DNA of 64,000 bases. It comes from Verrucomicrobiaceae bacterium UBA2429. GTDB taxonomy: Bacteria > Verrucomicrobiota > Verrucomicrobiia > Verrucomicrobiales > Verrucomicrobiaceae. The stretch's first letter is position 1, and every line of letters starts with the position of its first letter. Below, piece after piece: positions 16,512 to 24,774 of this stretch. The notes beneath the pieces are model-generated. The model was given only the letters and a program-made list of their open reading frames with translations. It did not search any database and was not told the origin of the DNA. A program made the position numbers and the translations under genes. The stretch spans positions 1 to 64,000 of the forward strand of contig DDQZ01000010.1 of the NCBI GenBank assembly GCA_002343505.1. Reading direction: 5' to 3'.

Positions 16512-17588
16512 ATGAACACCCTCCGCCAACACGCCGAACAACTCTTTGCTCATGAACTCGATGAGCTGAAAAAAGCCGACACGCGTCAGCGGCCGACGAA
16601 CTGGAATCTGTCGCCATGGGCCGTCTCGACCTACCTGCTCGGCGGAAAGCTCGACAACGGCTTCGAAGTCAGCGCGAAATACATTGGCAACCGTCGCGTG
16701 ATCGAGATCGCCGTCGCCACGCTGGCCACGGATCGTGCGCTGCTGCTCTACGGCGTGCCCGGCACCGCGAAGAGCTGGGTGTCCGAGCATCTCGCCGCCG
16801 CCATCTCCGGCGACAGCACGCGTTTGATCCAAGGCACCGCCGGCACCAGCGAGGAGCAGATGCGCTATGGCTGGAACTACGCGCTGCTCCTTTCCAAAGG
16901 CCCCTCCAAAGAAGCGCTCGTGCCCAGCCCGCTCATGAAAGCGATGAGTGATGGCCGCATCGCCCGTGTGGAGGAGCTGACGCGCATCCCGGCCGATGTG
17001 CAGGACACGCTCATCACCATCTTGTCGGAAAAAACGCTGCCCATTCCCGAACTCAGCTCCGAGGTGCAGGCGAACCGCGGGTTCAACGTCATCGCCACCG
17101 CGAACAATCGCGACAAAGGCGTGAACGAACTCAGCAGCGCTCTCAAACGACGCTTCAACACCGTCATTCTGCCCGTCCCCGCCACCGAGGAGGAGGAAAT
17201 CGCCATCGTGAGCAAGCGTGTGGCCGAGATGGGCAAGTCGCTCGAACTTCCCGCCGAACCGCCCGCGCTCAAAGAGGTGCGCCGCATCGTCCAGGTCTTT
17301 CGCGAATTGCGTGACGGCACCACCGCCGATGGCAAAACCAAGCTCAAGCAACCCACCGGCACCATGAGCACCGCCGAGGCCATCAGCGTGCTCAACAGCG
17401 GCATCGCCCTCGCCGCCCACTTCGGCGATGGCACCCTTCGCGCCGGCGACGTGGCCGCCGGACTCGTCGGTGCCGTGATCAAAGACCCGGTTCAGGACGC
17501 CGTTGTGTGGAAGGAGTATCTGGAGACCGTCGTGAAGGAGCGGGATGAGTGGAAGGACCTCTATCGCGCGTGTCGGGAGGTGATTTAA
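16512..17588 (+). CDS. MoxR-type AAA+ ATPase (YehL-like)
   Basis: 358 aa. Walker A GVPGTAKS at 81-88, MoxR-style Walker B region GRIARVEELTRIP at 148-160, sensor 1 in NVIATANNR (192-200), and a candidate arginine finger in LKRRFN. MoxR ATPases remodel or activate partner complexes together with a VWA-domain protein, here encoded at 20212. The ATG at 16512 is chosen over an in-frame upstream ATG at 16452 because the latter lies inside the preceding gene. Closest named relative by layout is E. coli YehL, encoded next to YehM and YehP. Confidence 0.9.
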   Translation: MNTLRQHAEQLFAHELDELKKADTRQRPTNWNLSPWAVSTYLLGGKLDNGFEVSAKYIGNRRVIEIAVATLATDRALLLYGVPGTAKSWVSEHLAAAISGDSTRLIQGTAGTSEEQMRYGWNYALLLSKGPSKEALVPSPLMKAMSDGRIARVEELTRIPADVQDTLITILSEKTLPIPELSSEVQANRGFNVIATANNRDKGVNELSSALKRRFNTVILPVPATEEEEIAIVSKRVAEMGKSLELPAEPPALKEVRRIVQVFRELRDGTTADGKTKLKQPTGTMSTAEAISVLNSGIALAAHFGDGTLRAGDVAAGLVGAVIKDPVQDAVVWKEYLETVVKERDEWKDLYRACREVI

Positions 17589-17600
17589 AAATCGTCAAAC

Positions 17601-17957
17601 ATGAGTGCCCGACCACTAAACATCTTTGTTGATGTCGATGACACATTGGTTCGCAGCGCGAGTTCCAAGCGGATTCCAATTCCATCTGTCGTCGCACATG
17701 TTCGTGAATTGCATGCTCAAGGAGCCGTTCTCTACTGCTGGAGTGCCGGTGGTGCTGAGTATGCACGGGCAACTGCCGAGGAGATGAGGATTTCCGAATG
17801 CTTCCAAGGATTTCTGCCAAAGCCAAACGTGATGATAGATGATCAACAGCCCCACGAATGGCCGCAAACCATTGTGGTGCATCCACAGTCCTGCGCTTCT
17901 CAACAAATCAAAGATTATGCTGAGACAATTCTTGATCCAAAACTCAGATCCGCATGA
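17601..17957 (+). CDS. Minimal HAD-fold phosphatase-like protein
   Basis: 118 aa, short and capless. All four HAD motifs can be placed: FVDVDDTLV (nucleophile and acid/base Asp), CWSAGG (motif II Ser), a lysine in LPKPNV (motif III), and MIDDQ (motif IV). Predicted to hydrolyse phosphate esters; the target is unknown. I count about 50% GC, clearly below its neighbours, which suggests separate acquisition. Its stop overlaps the DUF5682 start (ATGA), so it is fully integrated in the operon. Sits directly after the MoxR gene, while the kinase-like gene sits directly before it. Confidence 0.75.
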   Translation: MSARPLNIFVDVDDTLVRSASSKRIPIPSVVAHVRELHAQGAVLYCWSAGGAEYARATAEEMRISECFQGFLPKPNVMIDDQQPHEWPQTIVVHPQSCASQQIKDYAETILDPKLRSA

Positions 17958-20215
17958 CTCACCTCTTCGGCATCCGCCATCATGGCCCCGGCTGCGCACG
18001 ATCTCTAGTTCGTGCGCTAGAGGAATTGTCGCCGGATTGCGTGCTGATCGAAGGGCCGCCGGAGGCCGAGGCTGTGCTCGCTGCGGCGATCCATGCGGAG
18101 ATCGAGCCGCCGGTGGCGCTGCTGTTGTATTGTCCGGACGATACGAAGAAGGCTTCATTCTATCCATTTGCGGAATTTTCTCCGGAGTGGCAGGCGATTC
18201 GTTTTGGACTTCAACGAGGTGTGCTGGTGCGCTTTATGGATTTGCCTCAGGCGCATGATCTGGCGCTGCGCGATGCCGAGCCTTCAGCACCGTTGAGTGA
18301 AGAAAGTGAAGCAACAGCGACCGAAGTCGAAGAAGACATCTCCGGCGATCCGCTCGACTGGCTCGGTCGTGCGGCCGGTTATGGCGATGGCGAGACGTGG
18401 TGGAACCAGATGGTCGAAGAACGCCGCGATAGCGACAGCGCGGGACTTTTCGCCGCCATTCAGGAGGCCATGACGAGCGTGCGGGCCGAGATTCCGCGCA
18501 AACGAGCACCCGAGGCCCAACATCGCGAAAGCCTGCGGGAGGCCCACATGCGCAAAACCATTCGTCAGGCCGAAAAAGACGGCTTTCAGCGCATCGCCGT
18601 CGTTTGCGGTGCCTGGCATGTGCCGGCACTCGCGACGATGCCGAGCGCGAAAAGCGACAACGACCTCCTCAAAGGCCTGCCGAAGGTCAAAGTGGCCGCC
18701 ACATGGGCTCCGTGGACTTATGGACGACTCGCCGCGGCGAGTGGTTACGGCGCAGGCGTGCTCTCGCCGGGCTGGTATGAGTTTCTCTGGCGAAATCAGG
18801 CCGCAGAGGCCTCGCAGCGCTCCATCGCGTGGATTTCCAAAGTCGCCCGCCTCATGCGTGAGGAGGACATCGACTGCTCCTCCGCGCATGTCATCGAGGC
18901 CGCGCGGCTCAGCGATGCCCTCGCGGCCATGCGTGAGCGTCCAGCCGCCGGACTCGATGAAATCAACGAGTCCATCCGCGCCATCATCTGCATGGGCGAT
19001 GACGCCCCGCTGCGCCTCGTGCGCTCGCGGCTCATCATCGGCGAAAAACTCGGCCGCGTGCCGCCGGATGTGCCCACGGTGCCCTTGCAGCAGGATTTGG
19101 AAAAGCAGCAGCGCAGTCTGCGCCTCAAGCCCGAGGCGCTTGCGAAGGATCTCGACCTCGATCTGCGCAACGAGAACGATTTGAGCCGCAGCCACCTGCT
19201 GCATCGGCTGCGCCTGCTCGGCCTCAAGTGGGGCGAGGTCAAAGGCACCGGCCGCAGTGCGAAAGGCACCTTCCACGAGGTCTGGCAGCTTCAGTGGCAG
19301 CCGGAGTTCGCCGTTTCCATCATCGAGGCCAGCCGCTGGGGTCACACCATCGCGGATGCGGCCACCGCGCTCGCCATTGATCACGCCGAAAAGGCCACGT
19401 CGCTGCCTGAGCTCTCCGCTTTGGTGGATCGCGTGCTGTTGGCGAACCTCCCGCATGCGGTGGAGCCCGTGACGCATGCGCTGGAAAACCTCGCCGCCAT
19501 CGCGGGCGATGCCTCGCAGCTCTTGGAGGCCATTCCGCCGCTCGCAAACATCTTCCGCTACGGAAACGTGCGCCAGACCGATGCCTCGCTCGTGGGTCAT
19601 GTGCTCGATGGACTCGTGACGCGTGCCTGCATCAGTCTGGGCGGCGCGTGTGCCTCGCTCGATGACGAAGCCGCCGCCGCGATGCGCAAACGCATCCTCG
19701 CCACGCATCAAGCCATCAAGCTCATCGGCAAAGACACGCACCTCGCCGACTGGATGCCTGCGTTGGGCCGCCTCGCCGTTCTCGGCGGCACGCACGGACT
19801 CGTCTGCGGCATGGCCTCACGTCTTCTCTTCGATGAACAAACCGAGGACGCCGACGCCACTGAGCAGCGCATGAGCCAGGCTCTCTCCATCGGCAACGAT
19901 CCCTCGCCCGCCGCCGCTTGGCTGGAAGGCTTTCTCCATCAAAGCGGAATGATCCTCCTCCACGACGACCGCCTGTGGCGCATCGTGGACACCTGGCTCG
20001 CCTCGCTCAGCGATGACAACTTCACACGCATCCTGCCCCTCATCCGCCGCACCTTCTCGCAGTTCCCCGGCACCGAACGCACCCAGCTCGGCGCCCGCGC
20101 CAAACACAGCGGCTCCACCACCTCCGAGCCCATCGCCGTCGCCACCGAGTTTGAATGGAATGAAACCCGCGCCCTGAAACCGCTGCCCGTGCTGGAGCAA
20201 ATTCTTGGATTATGA
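17954..20215 (+). CDS. DUF5682 family protein (YehM-like)
   Basis: 753 aa, close to the length of E. coli YehM. The N-terminus has the family signature FGIRHHGPGCARSL and then VLIEGPPEAEAVL, suggesting a nucleotide- or metal-handling N-terminal fold; around residue 215 AVVCGAWHVPAL resembles the TraB/ChaN-like GAxH motif. The C-terminal two thirds are helical. Function is unknown; the family is recognised by constant linkage to MoxR and VWA genes. ATGA-coupled at both ends. Confidence 0.85.
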   Translation: MTHLFGIRHHGPGCARSLVRALEELSPDCVLIEGPPEAEAVLAAAIHAEIEPPVALLLYCPDDTKKASFYPFAEFSPEWQAIRFGLQRGVLVRFMDLPQAHDLALRDAEPSAPLSEESEATATEVEEDISGDPLDWLGRAAGYGDGETWWNQMVEERRDSDSAGLFAAIQEAMTSVRAEIPRKRAPEAQHRESLREAHMRKTIRQAEKDGFQRIAVVCGAWHVPALATMPSAKSDNDLLKGLPKVKVAATWAPWTYGRLAAASGYGAGVLSPGWYEFLWRNQAAEASQRSIAWISKVARLMREEDIDCSSAHVIEAARLSDALAAMRERPAAGLDEINESIRAIICMGDDAPLRLVRSRLIIGEKLGRVPPDVPTVPLQQDLEKQQRSLRLKPEALAKDLDLDLRNENDLSRSHLLHRLRLLGLKWGEVKGTGRSAKGTFHEVWQLQWQPEFAVSIIEASRWGHTIADAATALAIDHAEKATSLPELSALVDRVLLANLPHAVEPVTHALENLAAIAGDASQLLEAIPPLANIFRYGNVRQTDASLVGHVLDGLVTRACISLGGACASLDDEAAAAMRKRILATHQAIKLIGKDTHLADWMPALGRLAVLGGTHGLVCGMASRLLFDEQTEDADATEQRMSQALSIGNDPSPAAAWLEGFLHQSGMILLHDDRLWRIVDTWLASLSDDNFTRILPLIRRTFSQFPGTERTQLGARAKHSGSTTSEPIAVATEFEWNETRALKPLPVLEQILGL

Positions 20216-21486
20216 ATGACGAAGATTTAACCGCAGAGGACGCGGAGAGCGCAGAGAAGCCGCAGAGCGATTCAAAAAATGAATCTCTGCGAGCCTCTGC
20301 GTCCTCCGCGCTCTCTGCGGTTGATCCCAACGAACGCCAACGCCGCTGGCGACTCGTCCTCGGGGGCGAGGCGAATGAATCCTGCGGCGGTCTCGCGGGC
20401 GAGGATGTCGAGATCGACCAGGCTCTCGCCGCGCTTTACGAACCCGAAGGCTCCGGCAGTCTGAAAAAGCAGCGTGGCGGCACCGAGAAGTCCGCGCCGC
20501 GTGTCGCACGCTGGTTGGGCGACATCCGCAAATACTTCCCCTCCAGCGTCGTGCAGGTCATGCAAAAGGACGCGCTCGACCGCCTCGGCATGCGCGAGAT
20601 GCTGCTGCAGCCGGAGATGCTGGAGGCCGTGCAGCCGGACGTGCATCTCGTCGCCAATCTCATCTCGCTCTCCGGCATTATACCCGCCAAGACCAAGGAA
20701 ACCGCGCGCATGGTCGTGCGCAAAGTGGTCGAAGAACTCATGCGCAAGCTCGCCGAACCCATGCGCACCGCCGTCACCGGCGCACTGAACCGCGCCGTGC
20801 GGAATCGCAGGCCACGACTCGCCGAAATCGATTGGAACCGAACCATCCGCGCCAACCTCCGCCACTACCAAGAGGACTACAAAACCATCGTGCCCGAAAC
20901 ACTGATCGGATTTGGCCGCAAGTCGCAGAAGACGCAGCGCAACATCATTCTCTGCATCGACCAAAGCGGCTCCATGGCCGCCAGCGTCGTCTATTCGAGC
21001 ATCTTCGGTGCCGTCATGGCCTCGCTGCCCGCCGTGAAGACCCAGCTCGTCGTTTTCGACACCGCCGTCGTCGATCTGACGGAAAAGCTCGATGATCCCG
21101 TCGAACTGCTCTTTGGCACCCAGCTCGGCGGCGGCACGGACATCAACAAGGCCGTCGGCTACTGCCAGAGCCTGATCACCGATCCCACCAACACCATCCT
21201 CGTGCTCATTTCCGACCTCATTGAAGGCGGCGTCGAAAAAAACCTCCTCCAGCGCACCAACGAGCTCGTGCAAAGCGGCGTGCAGTTCATCACGCTGCTC
21301 GCTTTGAGCGACGAAGGCGCGCCCTGCTACGACAAGGAACTCGCCGCCAAGATGAGCCTGCTCGGCGTCCCCAGCTTCGCCTGCACACCGGATAAATTTC
21401 CCGCACTCATGGCAGCCGCGATCAAAAAGGAAGACATCTCCTTCTGGGCCGCGAAGGAAGGCATGAATGCCACGCGTGGCAAGTGA
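20212..21486 (+). CDS. VWA-domain protein (YehP-like, CoxE-type)
   Basis: 424 aa. The C-terminal von Willebrand A domain (about 244-400) has a full MIDAS: DQSGS at 250-254, the threonine in GGGTD (Thr309), and the aspartate in ISDLIEGG (Asp335). Partner of the MoxR ATPase by family precedent. Residues about 6-38, encoded by a palindromic repeat, precede the conserved part (RQRRWRLVLGG). The only usable start is the ATG at 20212 that overlaps the DUF5682 stop, so the repeat must be translated. Last gene of the operon. Confidence 0.9.
   Translation: MNDEDLTAEDAESAEKPQSDSKNESLRASASSALSAVDPNERQRRWRLVLGGEANESCGGLAGEDVEIDQALAALYEPEGSGSLKKQRGGTEKSAPRVARWLGDIRKYFPSSVVQVMQKDALDRLGMREMLLQPEMLEAVQPDVHLVANLISLSGIIPAKTKETARMVVRKVVEELMRKLAEPMRTAVTGALNRAVRNRRPRLAEIDWNRTIRANLRHYQEDYKTIVPETLIGFGRKSQKTQRNIILCIDQSGSMAASVVYSSIFGAVMASLPAVKTQLVVFDTAVVDLTEKLDDPVELLFGTQLGGGTDINKAVGYCQSLITDPTNTILVLISDLIEGGVEKNLLQRTNELVQSGVQFITLLALSDEGAPCYDKELAAKMSLLGVPSFACTPDKFPALMAAAIKKEDISFWAAKEGMNATRGK
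20229..20322. repeat. Large palindromic repeat in the 5' end of the VWA gene
   Basis: The left arm AACCGCAGAGGACGCGGAGA and the right arm, read on the other strand as AACCGCAGAGAGCGCGGAGG, form an imperfect inverted repeat of about 40 bp per arm around an A-rich loop. The same repeat family lies at 13789-13870. Translation gives the TAEDAESAEK and SASSALSAV strings seen in many unrelated PVC proteins. Confidence 0.8.
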
Positions 21487-21526
21487 TGCGCCGTCACGCG
21501 AAGTCTTCCTGACCGCTTTCGCGACT

Positions 21527-24500
21527 TCACGGCTCCAAACCCGCTTCGATCATGTTGTTAAACCGGTCCACGGGTTCTTTGGCTGTCCAGGCGATGCCGC
21601 GCAGCACCAGGGTGCGGAAGTGTGGGTCGTCGAAGTTCCAGGAGTAGTGGCCGCCGAGTGTGACGAAGATGCGGCCGCCGCTGGCGGGTTCCTGCGTCCA
21701 GAGCTGGGGATGGCCTTCGGAGGTGGCGAGAGGTTTCACGGGCGTTTTTTCGGAGGGGATGAGGTTCCAGTAGATTTCATCGGTGAAGCCGGCGCGGGTG
21801 AAGTTTCGCGCGATGGGGTGCTGGCCTTCGAAAACGAGCTGGATGGGGCCGTGGCGATACTTCGTGACCTTGCGCTGCGAGGCGAGGCCGAGCCGGTGGG
21901 CGAGAGCGGGCGCGGCATCGCCGGCTTCGAGGCTCCAGTGGATGAAGGTGGCTCCGCCGCCGCGCTGGAGGAAGGTGTCGAACTGCTGCGCCTGCGCGGG
22001 CGACCAGTCGCCTTTGCGGTAAAAGACGACGGCATCGGCGCTGCGCCATTGTTCATCGCTGGGCCATTCATCGGCGAGAGTGACGCTGGTTTTTTCCGCC
22101 AAGGTGAAGAGGCGTGACCAAACCTGCCGCCAGCGCGGGTAATCGTGCTCGCCGAGGCCGTGATCCTTTTTTCCGCTGACGAGCAGGAGATGCAGCGGCT
22201 TGGTGGCGGGCGGTGGATTGGGCGCTCCAGCGAGGATTTTCGCGATTTCAGACTTCGAGCGGGCTGGAGGGACTTTTTCAGCCTTCGAGTAAATTTTCAT
22301 CAAAGGCGGCTCGGTGAGCAAAAAGGCCATCAAATCACGAAAATCCGTCTCGCCGAGCACCTGGTCCATCTGCGGGATCATGAGCGAGGTCTTGAGGGCT
22401 TTTTGCGAGGCGATGTCGTCGCGCTTCACTCGCACTTCGACGCCTGCGCCGAGTCCGAGCACGACTTCGCCGCCTTCATCGCGCATGACGGCGCTGTGCC
22501 GCGTGCCGTCCTTCATGGTGACCTCGTGCGTGAGGTATTCGGGGTTCAGCGAGGCGTTCGGATCATGGATGTCGCGGAAGACGCTTTTGTAATCGCGGCA
22601 GGCGAGGTTGCTGAGGTCGGGAGCCATCTTGCCGCCGCTGCCGCGGATGGCGTGGCATTTGGAGCACAGGGCGCGATCGCTGAAAAACAGCTCGCGACCG
22701 TGCTGCCAGTCGCCGCCCTGGATTTCCGGCCTCGGCAACGCGGTGGCGATGCCCGGCGTCTCCTCCGGTCTGGCCCACGGCAGCAAAAAGCGTCGCAACG
22801 GGAAGGCGCGATCACGCGAGGGGTCCTGCTTCGTGCGCCAGGTGATGCGGAAGTCGGGCATGGCATCCGCTTTGAAGCTGATCTGCAAATCGAGCGGCAC
22901 ATTCCGCTGCGGCACCAGCGTGTGAATGAGGTCGTGGCTGATCTGCCCAGGCTGTGAGCTGAACTTCTTGCCGCCGATGAGGGCTTCAAAGGCGGTTTGC
23001 GTGTTGGAGAGGTAGATCGTGACTTCTTCGGCCTCGTATTCGTAGTCGAGCGCGGCTCCGGGCTGGATGGCGGGCTGGAGCATCCCGGTGAGGTCGAGGC
23101 GGGTGCGGAGGGTGGTGGTGTGGCCTGCGTGAAGATTCGGCATGTGCCTGCCGAGCACGGCGCGGGAGACTTCAGGATCGAGATGTGGCAGCCATGCGGC
23201 ATCAAATTCTCGGGGCCATATTTCGATGCCGAAAGGTTCGATGCCAATTTCGTTGTCGTCGGCAAGTTGGAGGGAGAAGTGCTCGGAGGTGGCCTGTTTG
23301 GGCACGGTGATGACCGTGTGATCTTGGTAATGCCAGACTTCCTCCGCTTGTACTTCAGTCACCGGCATGGAGCGCTGGAGTTTGATGACCTCATAGCCGG
23401 GCCACATGGTTTCAAAGCGGTCGCCGGGCTTGGTGAAGAGGCCGCGCTCGATTTTGACTTCTTGAACCGAATTAACGGCACTGCTGTGCTTGATCTCAAA
23501 GCGATCCGGCGCGGTGGCGCAGGCGATCACGGGCTGCGGCGCGGCTTTGTCGCGGTAGCGGATGACGAAGATATGGCCGGTGCCTTCGGGACCGGTGCCC
23601 CAGTCGGGATCGCCGCTGTGGGTGGCGACGAGGAGGTCCCCGCGCGGTGTCACGGTGAGATCAACGGCGAGCTGGTTGAGGCAGGCGATGATGCTGTTGT
23701 GCGCGACGTAGCCCGCCGGTGTCTTGATGAGCTTGGTGCGGTAGATTTTGCCGCGTGACTCGCCGGTGACAAGCACATCGCCTTTCCAAAAGTCCGGGCC
23801 GAAGTGCGGGCCGCCGTTGACGGCTTGATTGAAGCGGAAGCCGCAGGTGCTCTGGTGCTGCGGGCCGTAGTCATGGACGCTGGGCTCATCAATCACGCCG
23901 GGCAGATGCCGTGGATGACGCGGAGGGAAGCCGTAGTGCCTGCCGCGCTCGATGTGGAGCAGTTCGTCAAAGGGATTGCCGTTCGGCAGCCAGGTCGCGC
24001 CTTCTTGATCGGTGCAGAAAAGGTCGCCGTGCTCGTTGAAGCGCAGGCAGATGGGCCAGCGGACGCCGGTGCAGAGTTTCTCGCGGCTTTTGAAGTCCGG
24101 CGCGATGCGCAGGATGGCCCCGCGCTCGCTGCTGAGGTCGTTTTGCGCCTTGCCGAAGGCATCGAACTCGTAGGCGTTGTTATAAAGACGCACGCCCAGG
24201 CCGAAGAAGACCGCGCCGTCTTTCGGATCCACGCACACGCTGGCGGTGTCGATGCCGGCAAAGGCGGGCGGCCAGCCTTCGGCGATGGTTTGCTCATGCT
24301 CGGCCGTCCCGTCGCCATCGCGGTCGGCGACCATCATGACCTTGCTTTTGCAGGCAAAGAAGACCGCGTCGCCATGCGGCGAGCCTTTCGGCGCGAGGTC
24401 CATGCCGATGGGCGCGGTGATCCTGCCTTTGCCCTGCCAGAAGAGATCGGCCTTATCCTCCAGCCCGTCGCCATCCGTGTCACGCAGAAGGTGGATGTTG

Positions 24501-24703
24501 CCATTGTAACCGAGCGCGACGAGCACTCCGTCGTGGCGGTATTGGAGATTGACGAGGTTTGTGAGCTTCAGCGGCAAGGAAGCGATCTCAAAGCCGGGCA
24601 CGAGCATGCGCAGCTCCGGCGCTGCCTCCTTCGGCCGCTTTTTCGTGGGTGGAGCGGCGGCGACGAGCGAGCAAAGAGCGAGGCAGAAAAGCGGGAGGCG
24701 CAT
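21527..24703 (-). CDS. Secreted PVC-type beta-propeller/cytochrome c/ThuA fusion protein
   Basis: 1058 aa from the ATG at 24703, which gives a signal peptide (MRLPLFCLALCSLVAAA). Domain order: N-terminal propeller of the PVC membrane-bound dehydrogenase type (DTDGDGLEDKADLFWQGKG and DRDGDGTAEHE are its hallmark Asp-rich loops), a jelly-roll-like middle, a c-type heme site CSKCH with the TIGR02603-type tail (APDLSNL...DPNASLNPEY), and a C-terminal ThuA-like domain beginning LHLLLVSGKKDHGLGEHDY. Probably periplasmic or outer-surface sugar or polymer oxidation; the substrate is unknown. Stands alone; converges on the VWA gene. Confidence 0.88.
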   Translation of the reverse strand: MRLPLFCLALCSLVAAAPPTKKRPKEAAPELRMLVPGFEIASLPLKLTNLVNLQYRHDGVLVALGYNGNIHLLRDTDGDGLEDKADLFWQGKGRITAPIGMDLAPKGSPHGDAVFFACKSKVMMVADRDGDGTAEHEQTIAEGWPPAFAGIDTASVCVDPKDGAVFFGLGVRLYNNAYEFDAFGKAQNDLSSERGAILRIAPDFKSREKLCTGVRWPICLRFNEHGDLFCTDQEGATWLPNGNPFDELLHIERGRHYGFPPRHPRHLPGVIDEPSVHDYGPQHQSTCGFRFNQAVNGGPHFGPDFWKGDVLVTGESRGKIYRTKLIKTPAGYVAHNSIIACLNQLAVDLTVTPRGDLLVATHSGDPDWGTGPEGTGHIFVIRYRDKAAPQPVIACATAPDRFEIKHSSAVNSVQEVKIERGLFTKPGDRFETMWPGYEVIKLQRSMPVTEVQAEEVWHYQDHTVITVPKQATSEHFSLQLADDNEIGIEPFGIEIWPREFDAAWLPHLDPEVSRAVLGRHMPNLHAGHTTTLRTRLDLTGMLQPAIQPGAALDYEYEAEEVTIYLSNTQTAFEALIGGKKFSSQPGQISHDLIHTLVPQRNVPLDLQISFKADAMPDFRITWRTKQDPSRDRAFPLRRFLLPWARPEETPGIATALPRPEIQGGDWQHGRELFFSDRALCSKCHAIRGSGGKMAPDLSNLACRDYKSVFRDIHDPNASLNPEYLTHEVTMKDGTRHSAVMRDEGGEVVLGLGAGVEVRVKRDDIASQKALKTSLMIPQMDQVLGETDFRDLMAFLLTEPPLMKIYSKAEKVPPARSKSEIAKILAGAPNPPPATKPLHLLLVSGKKDHGLGEHDYPRWRQVWSRLFTLAEKTSVTLADEWPSDEQWRSADAVVFYRKGDWSPAQAQQFDTFLQRGGGATFIHWSLEAGDAAPALAHRLGLASQRKVTKYRHGPIQLVFEGQHPIARNFTRAGFTDEIYWNLIPSEKTPVKPLATSEGHPQLWTQEPASGGRIFVTLGGHYSWNFDDPHFRTLVLRGIAWTAKEPVDRFNNMIEAGLEP

Positions 24704-24774
24704 GAGTTTAGAACGGGGCGCGTGGACAAGGATTATCCCTGACGCAAAACGAAGCGCCCACCCTGGTCGTGCTT

